Source: Eublepharis macularius
Taxonomy: Eukaryota; Chordata; Lepidosauria; Squamata; Eublepharidae
NCBI RefSeq assembly: GCF_028583425.1
Contig: NC_072792.1
Coordinates: 157,796,676-157,860,675, forward strand
Direction: 5' to 3'
DNA length: 64,000 bases
How positions within the stretch are numbered: the stretch's first letter is position 1; the number at the start of each line of letters is the position of its first letter. Below, in pieces: positions 12,700-23,679 of the stretch. Under the pieces are notes generated by a model. That model saw nothing but the letters and a program-made list of their open reading frames with translations, ran no database searches and had not been told where the DNA came from. The position numbers and the translations under genes are program-made.

Positions 12700-13035
12700 G
12701 TGATCACCAATGTGGTGTCGGTTGGTGCCGTGGAGCCATGTGTTTCCTGGCATCCACTTGCTTCTTCCCCAGTCCTGCCTTTCCTCCACCTCTCTGGAGA
12801 AAGATTTGCTTCAGAAGAACCAAGGATACATCATATTTGAGTCCATACGGAGAACCCATTCAGAAATATCCATGTGAAACATGTGGTTTATATATGATCA
12901 CCCCCATACCCCAGGACAGCCAGTTTGTGGTTGGCTGTGCTCTCCGTGGCTGCCATTTTGTAGTTGTGCCCCCTCAGTGTTCTCAGAGTTTCAAAAGTGC
13001 TCACAGGCTCATCAAGGTTGAAGACCACTAGTTTG
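12700..13035. repeat. Probable dispersed repeat
   Basis: It opens with 'CAGTGATCACCAATGTGGTG' and closes with 'AAGGTTGAAGACCACTAGTT'. These boundary phrases resemble a common reptile repeat (a hAT-like non-autonomous element in my recollection). No transposase is present. Confidence 0.4.
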
Positions 13036-13475
13036 GAGGAAACATGCCTAGATGTTGTATTCCCAAAGTAGAAACTAATCACTTTCACATCTAGGGCAGA
13101 ACTGTATGTTTTGGAAGATGTCTGCTGCTTCCTAAACAGTAGTCCCACATCCTCTGCAGGGCACCATTGTACACACTCCTGCTTCATTCAAAGGCTGCCA
13201 TGTATGGGGCAGAAAAACTTCAAGAATAGATGATGTCACAGCATGCATTTTGTCTTGCTAGTGGCCATTCAGTATTGGGAGATGAGGTACAAGCATGCCT
13301 TTAACATTACAGAGATTACAGTTACCTTTGAAGACAAAAAGGTCGTGATACTGTTGAACTTTTATCTGTGTTTGTCATTTTGTATTCTTTATTGTTTCCA
13401 TTTGTGTAATAAATATAATAAAAGCAACATTTTTTTAAAAAAAGGTCATGATAACCATTCAGTTTATAGTAAAGA

Positions 13476-13608
13476 GTCAGATGCATCTGACGAAGAGAGC
13501 TGTGGTTCTCGAAAGCTCATGTGACTATAAAGTTGGTTAGTCTTAAAGGTGCTACTGGACTCTACTATTTTGCAACTACAGACTGACACGGCTAACTTCT
13601 CTGGATCC
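13476..13608 (+). repeat. Hairpin retroposon, subfamily 1, 5'-truncated
   Basis: The copy starts at the hairpin centre (GATGCATCTGACGAAGAGAG), continues through the right arm (GTGGTTCTCGAAAGCTCATG, then GTTGGTTAGTCTTAAAGGTG), and ends in the non-palindromic tail (GACTGACACGGCTAACTTCT). Truncation exactly at the centre fits reverse transcription halting at the fold. Confidence 0.85.
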
Positions 13609-14689
13609 ATTCAGTTTATGTGGTCAGTTGGTGCTAGATGACTTCAGCCCAAGCTGGTCCTTCATCTGCCTGTGAAGGTTCTCAAATATTTTAGCATGAT
13701 TTCTAAATACTGCATTAAAAAACCCTCCATCTAGAATATTTAAAATAAAAACAACCAATATATATTTTTAAATGCCCATTTTTTTAATGCTTAGTTGAGT
13801 TTGGAATAGTAACAGAAGAAGCCTAATATTCATACAATGTGGATACGTTATTTTCCTCAGTTTTGCAAGATGAATAACCTGCAGCTGCTCTATTGAGGTA
13901 TTGCCCTTCTGAGGGAAGCTTTTTCTTGGCCAGACCAAAAAAAAAAATTAATGCAGCTGCTTTTGCTTGAAATCAAACCCCTTCTTTTTTGGGTGTTTCA
14001 TCCAGCTGTTGCTTTTGCCTCCAATGGAGCAACTTGAAAATTTTCATCTTTCAGTTTTGGAAAGCAGAGCATTATTAGAGTATATTAATTAATAAGGCCT
14101 TCTTTGTGGTGGACTAATATGTCAGCTGAATTCCAAGTAAAGCTTGCAGCTGCTGCTCTAACTGTTGGATGAAGATAAATTCAGTCAAAGATTAGTTCTG
14201 TTCCTTTTCCCTCTGTTGCTTGAATGTTCTCTTCCTGCTCTTTCCTTGGTTATTATCCTGCTTGCTGTATCTTGCCTAAGTCTAGTCCCCCTTGAACCTG
14301 ACTTCTGTGGAGTTGGCTCTGGGCTGACTGTGACCTTTCACTGGGCAGGCCAGATACTCTTTCTGGCTTGTACAGTGGGACTGATTGCTTCAGTCAAGAC
14401 TTCTTCATGCACGTCAGCAAAAGATAGAATGATAAGGATTTGGCTGCACCGAACATGTGTATGATGCTTGTTTTCCTTTCAGCTTGACCCTTGTTCTGGT
14501 ATTGATTTTTAATCATATTTGTGAATGTGTTCTGAAGAATAAAAGATGATGTGTAGAGCATTATTTGGGCTTCACACCATTTGTATGCAACTCTCAGTGA
14601 GTGTCCCTGTGACAGTCATAGCTGAGCTAGGATTTGAACAAGGCATCTCTGGACCCAAATGACCTAAACAGCCACTGCTCAGAGGTTAA
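13609..14689. other. Intronic sequence, nothing recognised
   Basis: AT-rich stretch with no repeat or coding signature I can name. An open frame at 14165-14464 looks like chance. Confidence 0.5.
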
Positions 14690-15858
14690 TATGCCATTGC
14701 TGAGAAGGTGGTGGCTGCACAGCTTCAGGTGGTCTTGGAGGACAGATTATCGAGACCCATTTTAATCTGGGCATAGCCTGGTTTGGGGATGGAAGTGGCC
14801 TTGGCCACCCTGAAAGGTGGCTTCCCTGTTGATTCTCCTGGACCTCTCAGCAGCTTTCAGTACCATCCACTATGCAATCTGTTTTCTGAATCTGGCTGGA
14901 TTGGGAGTGGGGTGGGGCACCATGGTTTGGTTGACCAACTGATTCCAGAAGGCAGTACTGGGGGACTGCTGTTTGGCCCCATACTATTTATGGTCTCGGG
15001 TCCCACAGGGTTCCGTCTTATCCCCCATGTTATTTAACACCTACATGAAACCATTGGGAGAGATCAGCTGGAAATTTGGCGTGCAGTGCCACCAATATGT
15101 GAATGATACCCAGCTCTGTTTCTCCTTACCGGCTAAACTAGTCCTGAATAGGTGCCTGGAGAAGGTAATGGGATGGAAGTGGGCCAGTAAACTGAAGCTC
15201 AATCCTGACAAGAGTGAGGTGCTGTTGATCAATGGAGAGGCTGCTTGGGTACTGCAGAGTGAGCCTGCCCCGAAGGAGATTGTGCTCCCCCTGAAGGAGC
15301 AGATTTGTAGCTTGGGGGTGCTACTAGGTCCTGGCCTGTGGGTTGGAGGCTCAGATTTCTTCCATGGCATATAGAACCCTTTTATCATCTGTGGCTGGTT
15401 CATCAGCTATGGATGTTTCTTAAAAAGCATGATCTGGCCACAGTGATCCATGCTCTAATCACATCCAAGTTATGTACTCTGTGTGAGGCGGCCTTTAAAA
15501 ATGATTTGGAAACTGTTGGGTTGGTTATGTGGATCATATCTCCCTCCAAGCAGAAAGATCTGGAGTGGCTACTCATCTGTTTCAAAGTACCCTGAAGCCT
15601 AAATGGCTTGGGGCCAGGGTAACGAAATGACTATCTCCTTCCATACTATCAATCCCACCAGTTATGATCTGCCTCTCAGATCCTGCTCTCTGTCCACCTC
15701 CCCTCAGAGGTGAGGCGGGTGGTGACTAGAGACAGGGCATTTCCTGTGGTGGCACCTCGCTTTTGGAATACCTTCCCTCTTGAGGCTTACACCTATTATA
15801 CTTTCTTTTAGACATCAGGACAAAAACTCATCTTTTTGCGTAGGCTTTGAATTGGGGG
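14690..15858 (+). pseudogene. L2-like LINE, reverse-transcriptase remnant
   Basis: Readable peptide pieces include VPQGSVLSPMLFNTYMKPLG (RT palm region), then HQYVNDTQLCFS, where the catalytic Y/F-A-D-D box is replaced by YVND, then KLKLNPDKSEVLL. A degenerate C-terminal part follows. The order is that of a CR1/L2-superfamily LINE ORF2; the exact clade is uncertain. Stops and frame changes make it dead. Its 3' end is displaced to 17033-17195 by an LTR-like insertion at 15861. Confidence 0.75.
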
Positions 15859-15860
15859 GG

Positions 15861-17032
15861 TGTAATGATTTCAAGTAAATGGGTGCATGTGTCTTTAAAT
15901 GCTCGGTTTGAGCTAGGTGAAGAGTGGGGGTGAGAGAGGGATGAGTGAGTGATATGATTGGTTGATGACTGAGAGTGTGGGCGGAGTGAATGCAGTTTAG
16001 ACTGACAGAGCAGAGAGAAAAGGTTTCAGTCAGAAGAAAGCAGGCTAGCTGTGTGCTGCCTGAGTATGTTGAAGTGTTTATGACAGAAATAATAACCTGT
16101 GTGGAACCTGAACTGAGCATGTTTGTGAAAGGACACTCAGTCAGGGAAAGAGAGGCCAGCTGTGTGCTGCCTGAGCAGGTTTAATATTTCTGAGAATGAG
16201 AGCCAAAACACACGAGAAGAAATACCTAGATTCAGCACGTGTTCTCTTACCTCAAGGTTTGCCGGGATCTGTAGGCGTCCTGGAAGCTTAAAGTTTAGCA
16301 TTTACAGAGCAGCAGGAAGGGAAATACAGGCGCCTGTATTTCCCTTCCCCTTCCTGCTGCTCTGTAAATGCTAAACTTGTTCTCTTACCTCAAGGTTTGT
16401 TGGGAAGTGTAGGTGTCTTGGCAGCTTAAAGTTTAGCATTTACAGAGCAGCAGGAAGGGGAAGGGAAATACAGGCTCCTGTATTTCCCTTCCTGCTGCTC
16501 TATAAATGCTAAACTTTAAGCTTCCAGGACGCCTACAGATCCCGGCAAACCTTGAGGTAAGAGAACACGTGCTGAACCTAGGTATTTCTTCTCGTGTGTT
16601 TTGGCTCTGAGAGTCAGAGAAAGAGAGGCTAGCTGTGTGCTGCCTATATTTGAAGTATTTGTGAGAGAACTATTGAGTCTAGTGAAGAAGGCTAACTGTG
16701 TGTGAAGCCTTAGAAGAGATCTGTGTGAATGAGTTTATAGGAAGTAACTTTAAGAACTAAGAACTACTTTTATGAAACCAATACGCTTCTTGAAAAATAA
16801 ACATTTATTTTGTTTTGTTATATCCCAGTGTAGCTGTCATTGCTATATCCCATTCATATCCTCAGGGCCACATAGAACCATGAAGGAGCCTGACGCTTAA
16901 ACACGTTACCAAAGGGGAAATTTGAATAAAATATTTTGGAATAATATATTCCTGGTGGCAGCAAACTACCCAGAGGGTGTAAGGGGAAGATTAAAAGAAA
17001 AATCTACCCCAAAGAAAGTACAGGTCATAACG
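15861..17032 (+). mobile_element. LTR-like element inside the L2-like LINE
   Basis: About 1.17 kb interrupts the LINE. It opens TGTAATGA and ends TCATAACG, imperfectly inverted termini, next to G runs that obscure the target duplication. A polyadenylation signal (AATAAA, 16796-16801) is followed by a T-rich stretch, as at an LTR R/U5 boundary, and an inverted CCAAT lies near 15957. The phrase 'GCTAGCTGTGTGCTGCCT' or close variants recurs at about 16045, 16155 and 16628. No gag/pol coding is present, so a solo LTR is the best reading. The 410-bp palindrome sits between the second and third internal repeats. Confidence 0.6.
16199..16608. repeat. 410-bp near-perfect palindrome, nested
   Basis: Arms 16199-16376 and 16431-16608 are reverse complements over 178 bases with 3 mismatches by eye, separated by a 54-base loop. 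Each arm ends in a smaller palindrome (16293-16376, centre CAGGCGCCTG; 16431-16514, centre CAGGCTCCTG), each with one 6-base asymmetry (GGGAAG). The loop plus the adjoining arm start repeats the sequence that precedes the first small palindrome (GTTCTCTTACCTCAAGGTTT), so the unit is both directly and inversely repeated. A 7-base direct repeat TCTGAGA (16189-16195, 16606-16612) flanks it. Confidence 0.95.
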
Positions 17033-17195
17033 GGGTTTATCTTACCAGCTTTTTAATGGTTTGCTCTGTTTTATGGGCAGTTTTTATGCTGCTTATGTCT
17101 AATGGCTGTTTTATACTATGGCTTTTAATTGTAAGCTGCCTTAAGCAGGGCTGTGAAGAGGAAGCCTAGAAATATTCTCAACAAATAAGTTATAC
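17033..17195 (+). mobile_element. L2-like LINE, displaced 3' end
   Basis: The sequence resumes with 'TTTATCTTACCAGCTTTTTA' and reaches 'TTTTAATTGTAAGCTGCCTT', the LINE 3' end also seen at 19990-20095. It continues the reading interrupted at 15858. Confidence 0.65.
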
Positions 17196-17221
17196 GTTTG
17201 AGCTGCGATTGGGGTGGGGTG

Positions 17222-17440
17222 AGACTGTGGCTCAGCAGTAGAGCATCTGCTTTGCATGCAGAAGTTCCCAAGTTCAGTCCTCTGCGTCTCCAGTTAAAGG
17301 GATCAGGTAGCAGGTGGTGGAAAAGACCTCTTTGGACCTTGTAGGGCCGCTGCCATTCAGAGTCGACAATACTGGCCTTGATAGACCACAGGTCTGACTC
17401 AGCAGAAAACAGCTTCCCACGTTCTCCACAGTCAAAGCCC
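17222..17440 (+). repeat. tRNA-derived SINE, type II
   Basis: A well-preserved tRNA-like head (GTGGCTCAGCAGTAGAGCAT, CTTTGCATGCAGAAG) and B-box-like 'AGTTCAGTCC' precede the body, which ends near 'CTCAGCAGAAAACAGCTTCC'. Confidence 0.85.
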
Positions 17441-18234
17441 CACGTATTGTACACATCACACTGGCCTCTTTTGTATTTCCTGTACATGCATGCTTCATTT
17501 TGGATTGCGGGTCAAGATTATAATACATTATGCAAGCATACTTGAAAGAACGAAAGCAAATTTAATAGGTATGTACTAAGCAGTTCACCCTATGATCTGT
17601 TCTGAAAAGGGCAACGTCTTAATGTCGTTTTTCCACTGGGTTACATAGTTGCAAAGCTGTATTATTAGGAAAAAATATTAAAGCAATCATCATGGGTCTT
17701 GGTCCCATTTGCCAGGAGGGGAACTGCTGAGTACAGGGAACCGACTGCACTAGGTTGGTTTTGCTTGCCGTCCCTGCATAGCTCAAATGATGGTGGGCTG
17801 GGATGTGGTAGCAATAATGCCTATCCTGTTGGACTTCCCCCATATGAATTAAGCAGCATGACAAGAATTATCAACAAGGACAATTAATTCCCACGGAGGC
17901 TCCTCCTCAGGCTCTCCCTGTCTGCTGCTTCTTGGCTTCCTGTTCCTGCCCAGATCCCCCCAATCTGCTTGGTCCTGTCTGCTCTGCTGTCTGCTAGCCC
18001 TTATCTCTTTTTCCATTGCCTTCTCCTGCCTGGCTAACCTCTGGCAGCACCTCCCACACATTGCTCTTTCATCCACCATCTGTTTCCTTCTCTTTTCTAT
18101 GTGCTGACTTTAGGATTCTTTCATTGCCTACACTTCAGGCAGCATGCTTTCCATTCTTCTAGTACATTTTGCTTTTAGGCTTGATCCAGGCCAGGTCAGG
18201 GGTGCATGACTGCAGTCTCAGTCAGATGTACATT
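17441..18234. other. Intronic sequence, nothing recognised
   Basis: No repeat boundary or exon is recognised. The opposite strand at 17849-18079 is open for 76 codons rich in Arg, Gln and Glu, but it lacks homology I can identify. Confidence 0.4.
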
Positions 18235-18510
18235 GGAGGCACTCACCTTTTAAAAGCCATCTTTTGTTTGCCCTTGCGAGGGATGGCTATGGAGAAGGAG
18301 CTTCTGGTTTTCTACCCATTTTCACTGGGGGAGGGGCTGTCTCCTTTTTTCTTTGGCTCCATATGCCCTAGGAAGGACATGAGAGACTAGAGAAAAGGGG
18401 CAACCCCGTGCACTTTTTGAAGGAAAAAGCAGGTGAGAGGAAAACCAGAAGCTCCTTCTTCCCCCTTGCAGCATTAAGCCAACAGGCACTTTTAAAGGCG
18501 AGTTCCCACT
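18235..18510. repeat. Inverted-repeat element (MITE-like)
   Basis: A perfect 20-base inverted repeat (AGAAGGAGCTTCTGGTTTTC at 18293-18312, complement at 18440-18459) is extended outward by weaker pairing (TTTTAAAAGCC near 18248 with CTTTTAAAGGCG near 18490). No transposase is present and the ends are approximate. Confidence 0.6.
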
Positions 18511-18604
18511 ATGTATGCCTAACCATGAGTCGGGTAGTGCACTCCTTAACACATCACATGTCAGGTGTAGTTTGGCTCTAAGATACAGTTGTCAGGGGTG
18601 GGGG

Positions 18605-18735
18605 TACCTCTAGGGTTGCCAGCCTCCAGGTAGTGGCTGGAGATCTCCTGGAATTACAGCTGGTCTCCAGGCTACAGAGATCAGTTCACCTGGAGAAAAT
18701 GGCTACTTTGGGGGGTGGACTGTATGGAATTAGGT
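18605..18735 (+). repeat. Unclassified repeat (GGAGATCTCCTGG family), partial
   Basis: 'AGGGTTGCCAGCCTCCAGG' opens the copy and 'GGAGAAAATGGCTACTTTGG' lies near its end. It is the same family as 1045 and the split copy at 18876-19630. Confidence 0.8.
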
Positions 18736-18875
18736 ACCTCTGACCACCATTAGAGGCAGAGCTGAACTACTGCGGGGCAGCCAGTCGCCCTGCAAGGTGA
18801 CAGCATTCTGGCCAGGGCAGAAACCCCATTGTCTACTCAGCGATGGGGGGGGGGACAACACAGACACGTAGCATT

Positions 18876-19630
18876 GCCAACTCTGGGTTGGGAAATTCCT
18901 GGAAATTTGGGAATGGAGCCTGGAGAGAGCAGGTTTGGGGAGGGGAGGGACCTCATTAAGGTATTGTCATGATCTCGCTATGCCAGGAAGGCCTAGCAAG
19001 GCCTCAGAAGCCTGTTAACAGTGGGAGTAGGCCTGCCGATAATTCCCAGGAGCCCCTGGGCCATTTTGGCGCCCTTTTTGGCCAATCAGAACATAGGGGG
19101 CTAGTGCTATATAAGTCTAGGAGGAAAAAAGTCTGTGTTCTTTCTCCCAGGGAGCAGGCCAGAGGAGGTTTCTACTAGGGAGAGAGGGCCTCATCCAGGT
19201 AGGGCGAGAAGACAGGCCTGGCAGACAGAGGGACAGTGAGTTCAGTCGCACTAGGGCCTTTTGTTTATTTTGCTTTCACCCATCTATTGTTGCTAATGCA
19301 CCTTGCTGCTTGTTTGCTTGATATTAACTGACCTCCTTGTAAATAAACTATTTTGTTTGCTGTTACTCTGCTGGGTCCTCACGCCTGTTTATTGGCCAAG
19401 CTACGGAGGTCAGAAGGGTTGGGAGGGTACTCTGGGCCTTCCCAAGGGACCTTAAATCCCAGAGTGGTGGCAGCATACGGTGGCTCACCCTACCTGAGGC
19501 ATGACAGGTATAATGCCGTAGAGTCCACCATCAAAAGCAGCCATTTTCTCTGTAGTCTGGAGATGAGTTGTAATTCTGGGAGATCTCCAGGCCCCACTTG
19601 AAGGTTGGCCCTACATCGGTGGCCCTAGCA
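18876..19630 (-). repeat. Same repeat, inverted, split by a solo LTR
   Basis: The two halves (18876-18964 and 19507-19630) read as one minus-strand copy of the 1045 family once the LTR at 18965-19506 and one GGTAT are removed. The junction AAGGTATAATGCC matches the complement of the 1045 copy (GGCATTATACC). Confidence 0.85.
18965..19506 (+). mobile_element. Solo LTR, 542 bp, with 5-bp target duplication
   Basis: It starts TGTCATG and ends CATGACA, a perfect 7-base inverted terminus with canonical TG...CA. GGTAT flanks both sides (18960-18964 and 19507-19511). Inside are a CCAAT box (19082-19086), a TATA box TATATAAG (19108-19115) and AATAAA (19342-19347) followed by T/G-rich sequence, in the correct order for U3-R-U5. 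There is no internal coding region, so it is a recombination product (solo LTR) of an endogenous retrovirus or other LTR retrotransposon. Which class cannot be told from the LTR. Confidence 0.9.
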
Positions 19631-19989
19631 GAGTGACAGGGATCAGGCAGGCAGTTATGGAGTTAAAACTGGCAAGGAAAGGGTTAGAACAGTATGAAGA
19701 TCTCCAGCTCTTGGAAGAAGGTCCACCCTTGCATGACAGCCAGGAAGCTGTGGGTGGACCCTCCTCTTCTTTAGGCTGGCCTTTAAATGTCAGGGGGAGG
19801 CCAATGAGGACAGACTGGTCTTGGTTCCAGGCAGTGGGGAAGCCGGCCTGAGGAAATGAGAAGGATTGAGGTGGCTTTCAACCCTCTCCCCCCTTTCTAC
19901 ATCTGGGCCTCAAAAAGAGTAGGAAAGCAGACTGTTTATCCAGGGCACTCGACTAGTCAAAAGGAATCTGAACCTGGATCTTGGCAGCA
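19631..19989. other. Unclassified, possibly LTR-derived
   Basis: It contains CCAAT and TTTAAA-like motifs near 19780-19805 within GC-richer DNA. No terminal repeats were found. Confidence 0.25.
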
Positions 19990-20095
19990 GCTATGTAATT
20001 ATTAGGTATATATGGTATTACTTTTGCTGTAAGCTGTCTTGGACCGTATTTGGAGAAATTGCGTTTATAAGTTGCCTGAATTAATAAATGCCTAT
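19990..20095 (+). mobile_element. LINE 3' end fragment (L2/CR1-like)
   Basis: 'GCTGTAAGCTGTCTTGGACC', then 'TTTATAAGTTGCCTGAATTA' and a terminal AATAAATG, parallel to the 3' end at 17.1 kb. Confidence 0.55.
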
Positions 20096-21051
20096 GTCAA
20101 TATGTCTCTGACTACAGAGCAAGGCAGCTGGCTTTTTAAAAACGGCTCAAAGGTATTTTAGTTGCCTTCTCTGTAGCATGAGATACCATAATTTGGGGCT
20201 CTAAACTTTAGAGAAGTAACCTTTGTTGTCCTCCACAAGTTCTGTCTTTAAAGAGTAACACCCATTACTGTATGGCGCACCCCATGGTGAAATACATTTC
20301 TACAGAAGCGCACAATTCAATTATAACGCCATCAGATGAGCTATCCTGAAGAGCTTCACTGCCCCTGTTATATGATTCCTAGAGGACTTATTAATTATAG
20401 AAATAAAACTCCTAAAACCACAGAAGTGCTAAACTTCATTTAACGTTGAGGTGAGTCCAGGAGAAATTGAAAGAAAATGTACCAGTTAAAATTCATCAGA
20501 GCCCTGTGTTCCATTTAGGTCACTTTGCACTTCACTACCTCCCCTAGTTCCACACATACTCACACCCACAAGTGGCATGTGTTACTACTATGAAGAAGAG
20601 CTTTGTACCATTTTTTTAAAATACTTGCTAAACATGAGGGTAATGGCTATTTAAATCTGGCCTGTCTGTAGCCACTGTGCACTGGCCAGAGGCAGTATGT
20701 CCTGTAACGTGGGCAGAGGCCTTGCTGCTGGCAGTGGCTGGGCCAATTTCTAGAAGCACCCCCGTTCTACTTTTAATAATGTCAGCAGCCAGGTAGTTTG
20801 ATATGATATATTAGAGAAGAGTAAGAAGCTATGGCCTGATTGGTATATTGATAAATTAGTAAACAGTGTTTTGCAGAGTGAGGCCAACCTAAGTCTGCCT
20901 TCCAAAATGTTCCTGAGGCAATATGGATGAAACCTCTGTTTCTAGCTACATATTTGGCAGTAGACCTTGGGGCCTGTTGAAATTGGCAGCCCTCCACCTT
21001 TGTGCTGAAATGGAAGTAATCTGGAAGATTGCAGGATGGGAAGTTGTTTCA
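20096..21051. other. Intronic sequence, nothing recognised
   Basis: No repeat or exon that I can name. Confidence 0.5.
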
Positions 21052-21150
21052 GGTGGATAGCCATATTGGGCTGCAGTCGAAGAGCAAGATCTGGGTCCAA
21101 TAGTACTTGAAAGACCAACTAGATTTCCAGGGTATAAGCTTTCAAGAGCC
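21052..21150 (-). repeat. Hairpin retroposon, subfamily 2, 5'-truncated
   Basis: On the minus strand it has one arm (CTTGAAAGCTTATACCCTGG, AATCTAGTTGGTCTTTCAAG) followed by the tail complement of 'GATAGCCATATTGGGCTGCA'. The other arm is missing, as in the copy at 13476. Confidence 0.75.
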
Positions 21151-23119
21151 AAAGAGGTTGTGTTCCTAGAGGCAATCTCGAGTCAGTTTCTGCTATACAG
21201 TTTGCTTTCTACTGACGAGTGAAAGAATCCATTTTGTAAAGTGGCAACTGAGATAATCTGGGGACTCAGTTTCTTATGCAAGGTGTTTATTCATAGGTTG
21301 CTCAAAGAAAAAGTTGTTTGCAATGGAGAGCAAATACAGAACAATGTTACTGGTTTGTAATATAGGACAATTTGTCAGCAAGTAAAATATTTCCATTCAA
21401 TTTCTGAAACCAAGCTAGTATGGGCTTGGATCCCGCATATGTTTTTCTGATCTTAGAAAAATAACTGGGTACAAATGTAGATCAGAGTAGGGTGTCATTT
21501 CACTGAGCAGTTGTAGAATTTAATGGCATTATTAACATCGCTTTCTCAAAAGAGCAACCCAAAGGGTTAGTGCATATGGCTATAAATATACAAGATTTGT
21601 AACTGACGCCACAAGGAAAACCTCCCCATCTTGAACTTGTTTTTTTATGTAGACTGTGTCTCCAGTAACTTGCAACTTTTGATCTGTGTTTCCAGCTGAG
21701 GGATTTCTTTACACAGTTTAACAGATTATTCCTCTTCTAGCCTCTGAAGGTTTGTAAACAACACAGATTTTGTACATACTCTGGATTTCTCTTTGTAGCC
21801 ACAAGGAGAACATGAATAGAAACAGTCACTTCTAAATTAGTGGCTGCAGTACTGAAATGGTTGGCATATTGAGTGATACTTTTTATAAATGTAATGTCAG
21901 CCAAATGAATGTTTGGCTAATGCGTGTGTGGTAAAATTAGCAAATGCATCACGCTGATGCTAATGAAGAGAAATAACATCATCACAGCAGTTCATTGAAA
22001 GTGCCATCCAGACAGATTACTTGCCCTGAAGGTTCGGGTCAAGGAGTCACTATCAGAAGTGTGTGTGTGTGTGTGTTTGAATGAATGGCTACTATATATG
22101 ATGTGGTACAGTTACACTTGGACAGCTGAGTGCAGGGAGAGTGTTTTTAGATAGGAACTAGCATGATGTCAATAAGGCCAAACCCTTTATGAATAGATTG
22201 TTGTATCTGCTCCTTCAAGGTATTAAGTATCAGCTACTGCCATTTATTTCAAATTGATTCAAAACCATGCGTTCCTTCCTTCTTCGTGTTTTACTTAACA
22301 ATGCACAACTTTTCATATATCCACATTTAGAGCCAGTTCACACCACTGTGACTCCAGTCTTTTGTGTGGTGAAATCATTGTGTGTAAGTGTGTTGTGCGT
22401 TAAATTTCAAGCTAAATTCCTGAAATGTGTTAAGAAAATTGTGTTTCAGAATCTGGAACCTGCAATCTGAGTCTCTAGGGATCTCTGTTCTGATTTCAGA
22501 TTTATGTTTAAAATAAAATTTGAAGAGAGAAGCCCAGCTTGTTGGGAATCAGAACTGTTATGCGAATAATTGCTGCAGTTGAAGAGCATCTATTAAAAGA
22601 AAGATGTGGGGGTATGTTTGGACTTGAGAGTGCAAAACAGGCTGCCCTAAAACTCGAAGTGTATCCCAGTCACTCACAAGTTTGTTTTGCGGGCCTAATG
22701 CTCTGTTGGGGCAAAACTGCGACCCCATGGATATCCCTGTGATTTGAAAAAATGGGGGGGGGGAGTACTGCTCAATTTGGCAACCCCATTTCCTTTCATT
22801 AGCCTTTCTATTCAGAAACAAGCATTTGTGTTGGACCAGTTCAAACTCAGTTTCACTGCTATACCCAAATCAATCCTCTCACGAGCTTAGAATCATGATG
22901 TGCAAAAGTTCCTCTACAGAGGGATAAGGTTGTTTTTTAAGAACGCCGAACCTAATTTTTGTCTATCTAAAGGGCAGACTGCTGATCCGTTGAGTTGGTT
23001 TCCAGCTTCGTGGGCAGTTTGGGGTGGGGAGTAGAATTGCTCTTCTTGGTGTAGACCCTCAATTTGGCCATTGTGCTGTTCCTGAGAGGCCCCCTGTCTC
23101 CCAGGAGCAGCATTTCAGA
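21151..23119. other. Intronic sequence, nothing recognised
   Basis: It includes a short GT microsatellite near 22061-22076 and a G homopolymer near 22753. No exon or intact mobile feature is visible. Confidence 0.5.
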
Positions 23120-23240
23120 GAGATCAGTGGACCATTGCTTAGTGGTAAAGTGCCTGCTTTGCATGCAGAAGGTCCCAGGTTCAATCCCGAGCATCTCCAG
23201 GTAAAAGGATCTGGCATTAGGTGATGTGAAATGACCCCTA
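23120..23240 (+). repeat. tRNA-derived SINE, type II
   Basis: This is the best-preserved head of this family: 'TTGCTTAGTGGTAAAGTGCC', 'CTTTGCATGCAGAAGGTCCC', with a full B box 'GGTTCAATCCC'. The body is short and then lost. Confidence 0.85.
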
Positions 23241-23679
23241 CCTGTTAGACGCGCAAGACAGAGTTGCCAGGCAGTAATTAGCAACCAGCTGGAGTGGAGA
23301 GGGGGTCATCAGCAGTGTTATGTCACTTCTGAGGAAAACCCAAAAGAAATATCACTCTGCTCTGAGAGAAGTTTTCTGCGCTGATTTTTTCTGTCGGTTC
23401 TGGCACCATACTGCTTCTATTTATCCCCTGTATGCATTTTTTGCCATTAGTTTTTTTTTTCTTTTTGGGTTTCCCTCCGGGTTTTTTTTGGTTGTTTTAC
23501 TCCTGTCTTCTTTTGGAAGCCAATTTTGTGTTTATTTTAACTCATGTGTAATGTTTCTTTCAATTTTGTTTGGCTGCCCCCACCCCATACCCACTTTTAG
23601 ATGATTGGACATTCATCCTTCTCGAACCACTCCTCCCCCACCCATCTTCCTTTCTCCACTTCCTGGTTTTGTTTGGATC

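Noticed and set aside
14165..14464. 99-codon hydrophobic open frame
   Set aside because: Leu/Ser-rich chance translation in intron, with no homology and no conserved context.
17222..17300. Possible tRNA gene
   Set aside because: A- and B-box-like motifs exist, but the sequence continues into a SINE body with several dispersed copies and cannot fold as a full tRNA.
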